This document shows, piece after piece, positions 42,707 through 54,589 of a DNA stretch of 64,000 bases. The notes beneath the pieces were generated by a model. The model saw only the letters and a program-made list of their open reading frames with translations. It did not search any database and was not told the origin of the DNA. The DNA lies in the NCBI GenBank assembly GCA_016169945.1, contig JADLSH010000279.1, forward strand, positions 3,410,001 to 3,474,000. Direction: 5' to 3'. Positions within the stretch are counted from its first letter, which is position 1; every line of letters starts with the position of its first letter. Position numbers and translations under genes: made by a program. This DNA comes from Trachythela sp. YZ-2020. Lineage: Eukaryota; Cnidaria; Anthozoa; Malacalcyonacea; Clavulariidae.

Positions 42707-44415
42707 CTAAAAACATGAGTTGAAATTTACATAAATTGACATTGTTTTTCTTCAAGTGTGCCAATCAGAGATTATTTTGCCAGCATCCCTATACCCAGTG
42801 GCGAAGTCAGATATACGAACTGGTCTTGCTATGTAATCTTCTTCTAATTATTCAAACACTCAGCCAAATGTATTGTCTTTAGCCTATCCAAGCGCATGTA
42901 TCTTTGCATCACATGACTAGTCGCCATTGCTATAACTTCGCTATTGCCTACACATCTGGGCCAGAAGAAGCGTAAAACAGCCTTGTGTCAGAATAAACGC
43001 CTCTTGCCGAATATATCACGCCTAATAATTGCGTTCACAATATATCTTAACAATTTGGAAGGTTATGTGCAAACTGCAGTTCGAGGTGACGTGGTCACTA
43101 TTGCCTGTATTGGAAATTCAGGTTTCGAAAGCTTGGTAATATTGAAACAATTTTATCCCTCTTTAACTATGTTCCTAGCTTTTAAAAAAGTATAGTGTTA
43201 AAGAAATACAATTTTTCCACCAAATGTTGGTGTTTTTTGACAGGGCAGACAGACAGTTGTGGCGGCAGAAGATTGGTTTGGTTGGAGGTCTAGACAAAGT
43301 CTAGGAGGTCCGGGGATCCGCAGTCTCTGAAATGTCATTTCCTGTGTTCTGGGCAAGATTTGACATACAGAGACCTGTTCATTTTAATTTGGCTTTCAGG
43401 CACCGTATAATCTGACACCTTCGTATTAAGTTATCCCGGTCTGATCTACATTGGTGGGGGGGGGGGGGGGTTTGCTATAGCCCCTTCGCTTATAATTCCG
43501 GGAGACCTAGTGCCTCTGTTCGGGCCGCCCTGGCAGACACTAAATCATTCAGTTTCACTGCTGATAATTAACATAATTTGATATTTCGTTAGGTAAATTA
43601 TTAAATCACGCACTGAAGCATGGATATCAAACTCATCATTTTAGCACAAACAAATGGGTTAATTCGAAGACAAGTATGCATAAAATATGTTTAAATATTA
43701 CTTGGAACTTCAATCAACTTCTTTCTATATCTATAGCATTGTTTAAGTTTGAAAACTATTTTCTTTGCTACTATTCCAACTTCTTGACCCAAGTGAGAGT
43801 TTACAAAAAGGCAGACATTGGTGTCAGGCTAATTTATTCGCAGTTTCACTTTGATCAGTAAATACAATTGACATTTTGTTAGAAGGCTAACTCATTCACT
43901 GTCTCTATATCAGGCATTAAATATCCTATATAATTGATCCGACTTAAAGCCTCTACAAAACTGTAAACACAAGGCGTATTTTTATAATGGCGAGTGCCCT
44001 ATATGTGTAAATTCGTCTTTTCTTTCAAATTGAGAAGTACATTTATAATGCCTTAAACACTGTAATTTTCATATAATTTACTACTTTTGTAAATATTAAT
44101 GGGCGAAAAAACAATAAATAAATAAAAAACAAATTGGTTAAAATAGCCCATAAATGAGTTGTCTCAGATTCATTATGGGTTGTTGTAACTAATTTGTTTT
44201 TAGAGTGATGTCGTGTAGAAAAAATAAAAGACCATTTTCAGCGATACATTATTATTAAGGATTATATGACACTATTACAATTAATGGCTCATGTACATTA
44301 TTTACATTGATCAAATATCTTACTTATAATAGTACAGTATACATTCTAAATTGTACAAATTGATATAAAAACTTAACATCAGTGTTTTTGTTCCCAAAGG
44401 TCAATTGAATACATT
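42707..44415. other. Upstream of PICK1 exon; partly old copy of the kelch-unit 3' flank
   Basis: From about 43200 blocks such as CACCAAATGTTGGTGTTTTT, TTTCGTTAGGTAAATTATTA and AATCACGCA match the 3' flanks of kelch copies 2 and 3 (48500-49000, 58380-58880), with heavier divergence. I searched this stretch on the minus strand for PDZ exons and saw none. Confidence 0.5.
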
Positions 44416-44542
44416 CTAATAAACTTGTTTAAGAACTACAGATGCATGACCTCGTTTAGTTGTCATTGGTGACAGTTCTCTCCATACATTGGCACTTAAG
44501 TCTAAGCACTCAACTGAATTAAGACATGCTTTAGTTTCATAA

Positions 44543-46048
44543 TCATAAACCACCCATCACAATGATAACATTGCCAGTGATCACTGCTGCACTTCCTGAT
44601 CTTTTATGATCAAGGCAAGGTAGCATCTTAATTTTTCCTGTTTTCACTTCGTACATGAATACTGTGTTTAATGTTTGAGCTTTCTCATTAACGCCTCCGA
44701 TCAAAATTACATTACCTTTATAACTAACAGTAGCCATCTCAGTGATAGGAGAAGGCAGTGGCGGTAAGGTTTTGCATTCGTTATTGTTAATATCAAACAC
44801 ATATACAGTGTTTTTAGCGTCCTTGAGGTAGTTTGATGTCCTTCCGCCAGCAACCACAACCTGGTTGTCAATGATCTGACAACCATGGGAACATCGTGGC
44901 TCTGGCATCTGGGTCAATAATTTCTTGCCGTACGGAGGAGATACTTCAATTTCATAAATCCCATCTGAAACGTTGTCACCGTCAAGTCCACCAGTTAAAA
45001 TCGCGGTATTTTCACGACAAATTATTCCGTGTCCGTTACACTTGATTGGCATCTTGACACGAGACTCGATCCATTCTTTATTGTCCTCGCCGACATTCAA
45101 GCTTTCAATACTGTCAGTATTCTCGGTCCCAGTCCATCCGCCAGTTACATAGATTTGACCCTCATGGACAAATGCTGAAGGAGCTGATCGTCCCACGTTC
45201 ATTGCTGGTTCTAGTGTCCACGAATTCTCGGGCCAGCTGTATGACTCGACGGATTTCAGGTTAAATTTATCATCACGCCCTCCGCAGACGTAAATCTTTC
45301 TTTTGCCGGTGAACCACTCACTTCTCTCGGTCGCTTCGTTTGTAACACATTCCATTTCTGCTCTCATGTTATTCATTTCATATCCCATTTCCTCGTTTCT
45401 GCGGCGTAGATCATCGATAACATCATTTTGTCTGGCACCATCGACCATCAGCTTCCGAATAAACTCGTCTTGAGTCAGCTCTTTATCCTTGACTTCCTTC
45501 ATATCTTTCTCCATCTTTCTCGCGAAATAGTCCATTTCTTTCCTGATGAAACAGGGATGGACTCGACTTGACTTGCGTAACACTTGTTGCTTACATTCGT
45601 CACAAACAATCATACGAAAACGACAAAGTTCATTCTCATGTCGTTCTTGCTCGTGTAGGTTGATGACTTCAGAACAGCCCGTGTTTGTGCAACGTGCTGG
45701 TGAATAGCCACATCCCTCGACATGCCGATCGAGAAATTCAAGCTCAATCAACTCTTGACAACCACGGCTTGCGTTATCACACCGAATCTTGAGACGCTCC
45801 AACGTTTGCGTCAAAAATCTCGGTGGTTTGGTGAGAGTTTCTTCCGTCAGATGCTGTTGGCACGTTGGACAGGTTTCGGAGTTTTCGTGCAAGTGCTTTC
45901 GAATACACGAGCCACAGAAGTGATGTTCATTCGGGCATTGTACTGCATCTTTTAGTACCTTCAAGCAAATAGGGCACAGTAGTCTAATATCTACTTTGTT
46001 GTCAAATCTCTCCTCTTCGTACCCGCCAAAGGAATTTCTCCTCGCCAT
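44543..46048 (-). CDS. RING-TRAF-kelch protein, copy 1 (C-terminal frameshift)
   Basis: Intronless 501-codon frame. RING C3HC4 at residues 25-63 (C25, C28, C38, H42, C45, C48, C60, C63), TRAF-type zinc fingers about 85-165, a charged helical segment about 170-245, then kelch blades from about 250. A RING of this type points to an E3 ubiquitin ligase, with the propeller as the likely substrate receptor; no target is known. Compared with copies 2 and 3, one extra T after the sixth kelch Gly-Gly shifts the frame into a stop at 44543. The old frame stays open to its TAG at 44416-44418, coding for the missing final strand (for example VECLDLSANVWRELSP). The sixth blade is therefore cut and the propeller may not close. 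Transcribed from the minus strand; TATA-like site 57 bases upstream of ATG. Confidence 0.85.
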   Translation of the reverse strand: MARRNSFGGYEEERFDNKVDIRLLCPICLKVLKDAVQCPNEHHFCGSCIRKHLHENSETCPTCQQHLTEETLTKPPRFLTQTLERLKIRCDNASRGCQELIELEFLDRHVEGCGYSPARCTNTGCSEVINLHEQERHENELCRFRMIVCDECKQQVLRKSSRVHPCFIRKEMDYFARKMEKDMKEVKDKELTQDEFIRKLMVDGARQNDVIDDLRRRNEEMGYEMNNMRAEMECVTNEATERSEWFTGKRKIYVCGGRDDKFNLKSVESYSWPENSWTLEPAMNVGRSAPSAFVHEGQIYVTGGWTGTENTDSIESLNVGEDNKEWIESRVKMPIKCNGHGIICRENTAILTGGLDGDNVSDGIYEIEVSPPYGKKLLTQMPEPRCSHGCQIIDNQVVVAGGRTSNYLKDAKNTVYVFDINNNECKTLPPLPSPITEMATVSYKGNVILIGGVNEKAQTLNTVFMYEVKTGKIKMLPCLDHKRSGSAAVITGNVIIVMGGL

Positions 46049-46104
46049 TTCTCTTCGAAACAGACTGGAGAAATCGTTCGCTTTTCTAAGACTTAAGTAT
46101 ACTG

Positions 46105-46110
46105 TTTATA
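46105..46110 (-). promoter_or_regulatory. TATA-like box of kelch copy 1
   Basis: TATAAA on the minus strand 57-62 bases before the ATG, inside a block (AAATATAAACAGTATACTTA) that is identical in all three copies. The ATG context GAAATGG is strong. Confidence 0.45.
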
Positions 46111-46119
46111 TTTTTGTTT

Positions 46120-47073
46120 GAAAGACAGATTGTAAAGACCTTGTCTTTGAGTTTTCTTGTTCGTAATGAAAAAATTAGTCGAATGATGTGTCGTTATATC
46201 ATAAGACCACCTCAGATAATATCGATATCAAACTGTGTTCTTTTGTGAGTCATGACAGATCATTTTAGCGCGACCAAACTTCAATTAACAAAAAGTATTC
46301 ATACAATGTGTTTAAATAGTACCTAGAACTGCAATTCGAGGAATACCGCTTTATGTTTCAAGTAAAAATATGTCTAAAAACTATTTTCTGTTGATAACGT
46401 TAACTCCAACAAGGCAAATGTAGGACTAATTTCGTAAGCAGTTTCATTTCTGATAATAAACATTGATATTTTGTTAGATATAGATCATTAAACGGTGCCA
46501 TCAAAGATAGCTATCAAACTGTGTTCTTTTGTGAGTTATAATACATCATTTTAGCGCTGCCACCAAGGTTTAATTAAAGAAAAGTATGCATAAAAGGTGT
46601 TTAAATATTACTTGGAAATTCTGTTCTGGGAAGCTTGTTATATTAATACAATTTCATCCCTCTTAAACTATGATCCTAGCTTTTAAGCAAGTATAGTGTT
46701 AAAGTAATACAACTTTTCCACCAAATGTTGGTGTTTTTACAGAGCAGACACTAAATCATTCACAGTTTCACTTCTGATAATAAACATTGTCACATATTTT
46801 TAGATACATAATTAAATGGCGCCATGTAGTACAGATATCATACAGTGTTCTTTTGTGAATCAAACTATATCATTAACCAAAGTTAATTGGAACACAAGTA
46901 TGCATAAAATGTGTTTAAATATTACTTGGAACTTGAATTCAACGAAATCTCGATTTATGTTCTCACTAATGAACAATGCCCAAAAACTATACAGACATAT
47001 AGATCTATATATGTAAGTCTAATGACACAATATTTGCCTCTAATAGCGAACTCAAAGCCTGCGATGTTTAAGG
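46120..47073. repeat. 5' flank of copy 1, built from degenerate ~300-bp repeats
   Basis: The modules ATATCAAACTGTGTTCTTTT, TCATTTTAGCGC, AGTTTCACTTCTGATAATAA and AAATATTACTTGGAA recur about three times here and also in the flanks of copies 2 and 3. No gene recognised. Confidence 0.65.
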
Positions 47074-47437
47074 ATGTGAAATAGTCTGGATCTATCTCGT
47101 CTTTTGTGTGCTGTATGCAAATCAATCTTTAATGATTACAGAGATATATCAACACTGACTGTACCCTATGTGAAATAGTCTGCATCTATCTTGTCTTTTG
47201 TGTGCTGTATGTAAATCAGTCTTTACTGATTACAGAGATATATCAACACTGACTGTACCCTATGTGAATAGTCTGGATCTATCTTGTCTTTTGCGTGCTG
47301 TATGTAAATCAATCTTTACTGAATAAATAGATATATCAACACTGACTGTACCCCATGTGAAATAGTCTGGATCTATCTTGTCTTTTGTGTGCTGTATGCA
47401 AATCAATATTTAATGGTTACAGAGATATATCAACACT
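47074..47437 (+). repeat. 94-bp satellite, about four units (kelch copy 1)
   Basis: Unit: TGTGAAATAGTCTGGATCTA, TCTTGTCTTTTGTGTGCTG, TATGTAAATCAATCTTTA, ATGATTACAGAGATATATC, AACACTGACTGTACCCTA. Array ends in CTCTATTACATCGGTCAC, as do the arrays of copies 2 and 3. Confidence 0.95.
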
Positions 47438-47473
47438 CTATTACATCGGTCACATTGATATGTTTACAACTAA

Positions 47474-47643
47474 ATGAAAACCAGGCTTAAGTATGCAAGT
47501 AAAGGACATCACAAAGGCGAGGACTATGACCACCACTTACTCATACCCATGCCTCTTTCTGGATCGACTTCTCAGCTCAAGAAGCCCGATTTTAGGGAGT
47601 AGTAGGCGAAATGAGGTTACCAAAAATAACGGTGCGTCGCATG
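47474..47643 (+). pseudogene. Broken copy of the small conserved ORF next to the satellite
   Basis: Matches 54206-54409 and 63504 onward, but a short deletion (GGGAGTAGTAGG in place of GGGAGTTATTTGTAGG) brings a stop in frame and a P-like element interrupts it at 47644. Confidence 0.6.
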
Positions 47644-47961
47644 CATAGAAATAAGAGACATAGAATGCGTACTTGATCACGAATCATGTCTCCACTTTTT
47701 TTCATGCATGCCCTTAGAAAACCGCCATTTTGAATGGCAAAACAATGCCAAATACCTGTTCAGCATTAGGTTGTAGCAGTAGATATAGAAAGAGCGGTGA
47801 CAAGACTGGTCGGGAACCTGTCAGTATTTTTACCGCGCGAAATTCCTTGCGACGTGAGTCTGGGACGAGTCAAAGTGCCCTTAGAAAACCGCCATTTTGT
47901 GGAGACAAAATTTTGACTGAGAAAAGATAGGAGTACGCATTCTATGTCTCTTATTTCTATG
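47644..47961. mobile_element. P-element-like non-autonomous transposon with THAP remnant
   Basis: 318 bp, with terminal inverted repeats of about 30 bases starting CATAGAAATAAGAGACATAG. It is flanked by GTCGCATG (47636-47643 and 47962-47969), an 8-bp target duplication as made by P-type transposases. Homologous sites at 54372 and 63671 carry a single uninterrupted GTCGCATG, i.e. empty sites. Inside, plus strand from 47748, reads MPNTCSALGCSSRYRKSGDK, the first half of a THAP zinc finger (C-x4-C form), as at the N-terminus of P transposases; the second half and the catalytic core are absent. A 23-base direct repeat (GCCCTTAGAAAACCGCCATT) occurs near both ends (47710, 47878). It cannot move by itself. 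Confidence 0.85.
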
Positions 47962-48196
47962 GTCGCATGCCACATTTCAGTCAACAGAACTATATATATT
48001 ACATATATATATATATATATATATGTATACTTATAAAACGTCATTTACTGTAGCTAAGACGACCGTGTGAATGAGTCGATATCTGCAGCACAATTAAATT
48101 TACCATATAGCAAGACATGACTAATTAATAGTCTTATATCCATGCTGGCTGTACTAAATGCAACGCAATCTGATCTGGCTTAAGTATAGAATGCTT
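47962..48196. repeat. Continuation of the duplicated unit, with (TA)n
   Basis: Matches 54375-54570 and 63680-63880. Includes a (TATA) run at 47988-48025 of differing length in each copy. Confidence 0.7.
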
Positions 48197-49733
48197 CACA
48201 ATCCTTAAATATCTTAACCTTCTCAAACTGTATTTAATTCATAGTTTGGTAACTGTAATACAAGTTGGCATATTTTCAATACAATTATATTTCAACGAGA
48301 TTGTGTTTGGCCATTGTCGAGGCTCAAAACTCTCTCCTCAACAGAGGTGCTTTGTAAGAAGTACAGTACATCTATAATGCCTTGTCATGTATAAAGACAA
48401 TAATCGAAGACCATAAACATTTTCTGAGATGATTTTCAGCGAGACATTATTATTAAGGAGACGTATTTATATGCGTGCACATATTGGTGTTTTTGACAGA
48501 GCAGACACAGAATCATTCACAGTTTCACTTCCGATAATAAACATTGATATTTCGTTAGGTAAATTATTAAATCACGCAGCGAAGCATAGATATCAAACTG
48601 TGTTCTTTTGTGTAAGTCATAATACATCATTTTAGCGCTGCCACCAATTAAGGTTTAATTAAAGAGAAGTATGCATATAAATGTACTAAATGTGTTGAAA
48701 TATTACTTGGAAATTCTGCTCTGGGAAACCTGTTACTAATACAATTTCATTCCTCTTATATACACTATATGTTTCCAGCTAATTCATCCCTTTTCAACTA
48801 TGTTCCTATAGCTACAAATATAGTGTTAAAGAATACAACTTTTCTATACCAAGGTTGGTGTTCTTGACAGCGCAGACACATAATCATTCGCAGTTTCACT
48901 TTTGATGATAAACATTGATATTTTGTTAGCAAGATGATTAAATCACGCAACGAAGCATAGATATCAAACTGTGTTCTTTTGTAAGTCATAATACATCATT
49001 TTAGCACAAACAAATCGGTTAATTCGAAGACAAATGGTCACTTATTCTTAAATGCATAAATAGATAGATATCAAACTGTGTTTTGACGTCAACGGAAGTT
49101 CATTCAAACTATTTTCTTTGTTGACGTTTTAATTACTTGACACAAAAGACAGTGAAAGTTTTCAAAAAGGCAGACATTGAGATGTTAGGCTAACTCATTC
49201 ACAGTTTCACTTTGATCAATAGGATTGACATATTTTGTCAGGTATACAAAGCTAACTAATTCGCTGTTTCCAATATCCAATCTGTTTCGATTTAAGTCTC
49301 TACAAAAATGTTAATTAATGGTAATTTTTTAATGGTAATTGCATGCAGGGAGTACCCCTAATGTATGCATTTGATTTCTGTTTCAAATTGCATGAGAAAT
49401 ACATTTATAAGGTCTTCACTGTAAAAACGAATTGGTTAAAATAGCCCATAAATTGGTTGTCTCAGAATCATCATGGGTTGTTTTAACCGATTTGTTTTTG
49501 CAGTGATATCATGTGGAGTCAATAAAAGACCAAATCTCTTTCTGAGATGATTTTTAGCGATACATTATTATTAAAGATTATATAACATTGCTACAATTAA
49601 TGATTAATATAAAATATTGACATTGATGACTAACATTATAAATTGTACAAATTGATATTAAAACTTAACTCATTTACTAAATCATGCTATTACTTAATCA
49701 GTTTTTTGTTCCTGAAGTTCAATTGAATATATT
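48197..49733. repeat. 3' flank of kelch copy 2, duplicated at 58072-59605
   Basis: Begins AATCCTTAAATATCTTAACC and is nearly colinear with 58072-59605. The degenerate ~300-bp modules (ATATCAAACTGTGTTCTTTT and others) recur here three times. Close to the stop codon, ATAGCCCATAAATTGGTTGT appears in all three flanks. No gene recognised. Confidence 0.75.
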
Positions 49734-51410
49734 CTAATAAATTTCTTTAAGAACTGCGGTTGCATAACCTCGTTTACTTGTCATTGGCGACAGTTCTCTC
49801 CATACATTGGTATTTAAGTCTAAGCACTCGACTGAATTAAGATATGTCTTATTTTCAGGAACATAGCCACCCATGACAACAATAACATTGCCAGTGATAA
49901 CTGCTGCACTTCCAGATCTTTTATGATTAAGGCAAGGTAGCATCTTAATTTTTCCTGTTTTCACTTCGTACATGAATACTGTGTTTAATGTTTGACCTTT
50001 CTCATTAACGCCTCCGATCAAAATTACATTACCTTTATAACTGACAGTAGCCATATCAGTGATAGGAGAAGGCAATGGCGGTAAGGTGTTACATTCGTTA
50101 TTGTTGATGTCGTATTTATACACAGTGTTTTTAGAGTCCTTGAAGAATTTTGATGCCTGTCCGCCAGCAACCACAACCTGGTTGTCAATAATCTGACAAC
50201 CATGGTAAGACCGTGGCTCTGGCATCTGGATCAATAATTTCTTGCCGTACGGAGGAGATACTTCAATTTCGTAAATCCCATCTGAAACGTTGTCACCATG
50301 ACGTCCACCAGTTAAAATCGCGGTATTTTCACGACAAATTATTCGGTGTGCGTTACACTTGATTGGCATCTTGACACGAGACTCGATCCACTCTTTATTG
50401 CTCTCGCGGACATTCAAGCTTTCAATACTGTCAGTGGCCTCGGCCCCAGTCCTTCCGCCAGTTACATAGATTTGACCCTCATGGACAAATGCTGAAGGAC
50501 TTGATCGTCCCACGTTCATTGCTGGTTCTAGTGTCCACGAATTCTCGGGCCAACTGTACGACTCGACGGATTTCAGGTTAAATTTACCATCACGCCCTCC
50601 GCAGACGTAAATCTTTCTTTTGCCGGCGAACCATTCATTTCTCTCGGTCGCTTCGTTTGTAACACATTCCATTTCTGCTCTCATGTTATTCATTTCATAT
50701 CCCATCTCCTCGTTTCTGCGGCGTAGATCATCAATAACATCATTTTGTCTGGCAACATCGACCATCAGCTTCCGAATAAAGTCCTCTTGAGTCAGCTCTT
50801 TATCCTTGACTTCCTTCATATCTTGCTTGACTTCCTTAATATCTTCCTTGACATCCTTCATATCTTTCTCCGTCTTTCTCGCGAAATCGTCCGTTTCTTT
50901 CCTGATGAAACAGGGATGGACACGACTTGATTTGCGTAACACTTGTTGCTTACATTCGTCACAAACAATCATAATACGAAAACGACAAAGTTCATTCTCG
51001 TGTCGTTCTTGCTCGTGTCGGTTGATGACTTCAGAACAGCTCGTGTTTGCACAACGTGTTGGCGAATAGCCACATCTCTCGACATGCCGATCGAGAAATT
51101 CAAGCTCGATCAACTCTTGACAACCACGGCTTGCGTGATCACACCGAATCTTGAGACGCTCCAACGTTTCCGTCAAAAATCTCGGTGGTTTGGTGAGAGT
51201 TTCTTCCGTCAGATGCTGTTGGCACGTTGGACAGGTTTCGGAGTTTTCGTGCAAGTGCTTTCGAATACACGAGCCACAGAAGTGATGTTCATTCGGGCAT
51301 TGTACTGCATCTTTTATTACCTTGAAGCAAATAGGACACAGTAGTCTAATATCGACTTTGTTTTCAAACCTTTCTTCTTCGTACCCGCCAAAGGAATTTC
51401 TCCTCGCCAT
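49734..51410 (-). CDS. RING-TRAF-kelch protein, copy 2, intact
   Basis: Intronless, 558 residues. RING Cys/His ligands at 25-63 as in copy 1; TRAF-type zinc fingers about 85-165; a charged coiled-coil-like segment about 170-255. The latter is longer than in the other copies by a 14-residue insertion within a KEVKxDM-type repeat. Six kelch repeats follow, each with a Gly-Gly pair (CGG, TGG, TGG, AGG, IGG, MGG), enough for a full six-blade propeller. Probable cytosolic E3 ligase adaptor; the substrate is unknown. The first 28 residues differ from copy 1 by one residue, so duplication or gene conversion is recent. ATG context GAAATGG; TATA-like box at 51467-51472. Confidence 0.93.
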   Translation of the reverse strand: MARRNSFGGYEEERFENKVDIRLLCPICFKVIKDAVQCPNEHHFCGSCIRKHLHENSETCPTCQQHLTEETLTKPPRFLTETLERLKIRCDHASRGCQELIELEFLDRHVERCGYSPTRCANTSCSEVINRHEQERHENELCRFRIMIVCDECKQQVLRKSSRVHPCFIRKETDDFARKTEKDMKDVKEDIKEVKQDMKEVKDKELTQEDFIRKLMVDVARQNDVIDDLRRRNEEMGYEMNNMRAEMECVTNEATERNEWFAGKRKIYVCGGRDGKFNLKSVESYSWPENSWTLEPAMNVGRSSPSAFVHEGQIYVTGGRTGAEATDSIESLNVRESNKEWIESRVKMPIKCNAHRIICRENTAILTGGRHGDNVSDGIYEIEVSPPYGKKLLIQMPEPRSYHGCQIIDNQVVVAGGQASKFFKDSKNTVYKYDINNNECNTLPPLPSPITDMATVSYKGNVILIGGVNEKGQTLNTVFMYEVKTGKIKMLPCLNHKRSGSAAVITGNVIVVMGGYVPENKTYLNSVECLDLNTNVWRELSPMTSKRGYATAVLKEIY

Positions 51411-51466
51411 TTCTCTTCGAAACAGACTGGAGAAATCGTTCGCTTTTCTAAGACTTAAGTATACTG

Positions 51467-51472
51467 TTTATA
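51467..51472 (-). promoter_or_regulatory. TATA-like box of kelch copy 2
   Basis: TATAAA on the minus strand at the same distance from the ATG (57-62 bases) as in copies 1 and 3. Confidence 0.45.
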
Positions 51473-51885
51473 TTTTTGTTTGAAAGACAGATTGTAAAGA
51501 CCTTGTCTTTGAGTTTTCTTGTTCGTAATGAAAAAAATAGTCGATTGATGTGCCGTTATATCATAAGACCACCTCAGATAATACCGATATCAAACTGTGT
51601 TCTTTTGTGAGTCATGACAGATCATTTTAGCGCGACCAAACTTTAATTAACGAAAAGCATTTATACAATGTGTTTAAATAGTACCTAGAAACTGCAATTC
51701 GAGGAATACCGCTATTTGTTTCAAGTAAAATATGTCTAAAAACTATTTTCTGTTGATTACGTTAACTCCAACAAAGCAAATGTATGGCTCATTTCGTTAG
51801 CAGTTTCATTTCTGATGATAAACATTGATATTCTGTTAGATAGATCATTAAACGGTGCCATCAAAGAATCAAACTGTGTTCTTTT

Positions 51886-54160
51886 TGTGAAATAGTCTGA
51901 ATTCTATCTGCATCTTTTGTGTGCTGTATGTAAATCAGTCTTTAATGATTACAGAGATATATCTGTTCTGACTTGTTATGTGAAATACTGGATCTATCTT
52001 GTCTTAATTGTGTTCTATGTAAATCAGTCTTTACTGATTACAGAGATATATTAACACTGACTTTTCTATGTGAAATAGTCTGGATCCCTATCTTGTCTTC
52101 TGTGTGCTGTATGTAAATCAATCTTTAATGATTACAGAGATATATCAACACTGACTGTGCCCTATGTGAAATAGTCTGGATCTATCTTGTCTTTTGTGTA
52201 CTGTATGTAAATCAATCTTTAATGATTATACCCTATGTGAAATAGTCTGGATCTATCTTGTCTTCTGTGTGCTGTATGTAAATCAATCTTTAATGATTAC
52301 AGAGATATATCAACACTGTGTACCCTATGTGAAATAGTCTGGATCTATCTTGTCTTTTGTGTGCTGTATGTAAATCAGTCTTGACTGATTACAGAGATAT
52401 ATTAACACTGACTGTACCCTATGTGAAATAGTCTGCATCTATCTTGTCTTTTGTGTGCTGTATGCAAATCAATCTTTAATGATTACAGAGATATATCAAC
52501 ACTGACTGTACCCTATGTGAAATAGGGTACATCTATCTTGTCTTTTGTGTGCTGTATGTAAATCAGTCTTTAATGATTGTAGAGATATATCAACACTTTG
52601 TATCATGTGAAATAGTGCATCTATCTTGTCTTTGTGTGCTGTATGCAAATCAATCTTTAATGATTACAGAGATATATCAACACTGACTGTACCCTATGTG
52701 AAATAGTCTGAATCTATCTTGTCTTTTGTGTGCTGTATGTAAATCAGTCTTTAATGATTACAGAGATATATCAACACTGACTGTACCCTATGTGAAATAG
52801 TCTGAATCTATCTCGTCTTTTGTGTGCTGTATGTAAATCAGTCTTTAATGATTACAGAGATATATCAACACTGTGTACCCTATGTGAAATAGTCTGGATC
52901 TATCTTGTCTTTTGTGTGCTGTATGTAAATCAGTCTCGACTGATTACAGAGATATATTAACACTGACTTTTCCCTATGTGAAATAGTCTGGATCTATCTT
53001 GTCTTTTGTGTACTGTATGTAAATCAATCTTTAATGATTATACCCTATGTGAAATAGTCTGGATCTATCTTGTCTTCTGTGTGCTGTATGTAAATCAATA
53101 TTTAATGATTACAGAGATATATCAACACTGACTGTACCTATGTGTAGTCTGGATCTATCTTGTCTTTTGTGTGCTGTATGTAAATCAATCTTTACTGATT
53201 ACAGAGATATATCAACACTGACTGTACCCTATGTGAAATAGTCTGCATCTATCTTGTCTTTTGTATGCTGTATGTAAATCAATTTTTAATGATTGTAGAG
53301 ATATATCAACACTGACTGTACCCTATGTGAATTAGTCTGAATCTATCTCGTCTTTTGCGTGCTGTATGTAAATCAGTCTTTAATGATTACAGAGATATAT
53401 CAACACTGTGTACCCTATGTGAAATAGTCTGGATCTATCTTGTCTTTTGTGTGCTGTATGTAAATCAGTCTCGACTGATTACAGAGATATATTAACACTG
53501 ACTTTTCCCTATGTGAAATAGTCTGGATCTATCTTGTCTTTTGTGTGCTGTATGTAAATCAATCTTTAATGATTACAGAGATATATCAACACTGACTGTG
53601 CCCTATGTGAAATAGTCTGGATCTATCTTGTCTTTTGTGTACTGTATGTAAATCAATCTTTACTGATTACAGAGATATATCAACACTGACTGTGCCCTAT
53701 GTGAAATAGTCTGGATCTATCTTGTCTTTTGTGTGCTGTATGTAAATCAATCTTTACTGATTACAGAGATATATCAATTACACTGACTGTACCCTATGTG
53801 AAATAGTCTGGATCAATCTTGTCTTTTGTGTGCTGTATGTAAATCAGTCTTTAATGATTGTAGAGATATATCAACACTGTGTACCCTATGTGAAATAGTC
53901 TGCATCTATCTTGTCTTTTGTGTGCTGTATGTAAATCAGTCTTTACTGATTGTAGAGATATATCAACACTGACTTGTACCCTATGTGAAATAGTCTGGAT
54001 CTATCTTGTCTTTTGTGTGCTGTATGTAAATCAATCTTTACTGATTACAGAGATATATTAACACTGACTTTTCCCTATGTGAAATAGTCTGGATCTATCT
54101 TGTCTTCTGTGTGCTGTATGCAAATCAATCTTTAATGATTACAGAGATATATCAACACTC
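51886..54160 (+). repeat. 94-bp satellite, about 24 units (kelch copy 2)
   Basis: Same unit as at 47074, expanded. Some units are shortened (for example TTAATGATTATACCC, which skips the ACAGAGATATATCAACACTG part, near 52225 and 53035), and blocks of several units seem to recur, suggesting higher-order duplication. Lies about 0.5 kb upstream of copy 2. Confidence 0.95.
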
Positions 54161-54205
54161 TATTACATCGGTCACTTTGATATGTTTACGAACAGTTACA
54201 ACTAA

Positions 54206-54409
54206 ATGAAAACCAAGCTTAAGTATGCAAGTAAAGGACATCACAAAGGCGAGGGCTATGACCACCACTTACTCATTCCCATGCCTCTTTCTGGATCGAC
54301 TTCTCAGCTCAAGAAGCCCGATTTTAGGGAGTTATTTGTAGGCGAAACGAGGTTACCAAAGATAACGGTGCGTCGCATGCCACATTTCAGTCGACAGAAC
54401 TATATATAA
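54206..54409 (+). other. Small ORF (67 aa) conserved in the duplicated unit
   Basis: Open from ATG to TAA; MKTKLKYASKGHHKGEGYDH, then HLLIPMPLSGSTSQLKK. Kept open in the copy at 63504 with few changes, broken in copy 1. It matches no family I know. Conservation may only reflect recent duplication, so coding status is doubtful. Confidence 0.3.
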
Positions 54410-54589
54410 TATATGTATACTTATAAAACGTAATTTACTGTATAGTTAAGACGACTGTGAATGAGTCGATATCTGCAACACAATTAAATTTACCATATAG
54501 CAAGACATGAATAATTAATAGTCTTATATCCATGCTGGCTGTACTAAACGCAACGCAATCTGATCTGGCTGAAGCTGATCTGGCTGGTA

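Noticed and set aside
50745..51344. Plus-strand open frames opposite the kelch genes (also near 45722, 60681 and 60914)
   Set aside because: They mirror the RING/TRAF coding strand, appear at the same place in every copy and encode nothing recognisable.
51886..54160. CRISPR array
   Set aside because: The regular spacing comes from whole 94-bp units repeated head to tail with no unique spacers, and the genome is eukaryotic.
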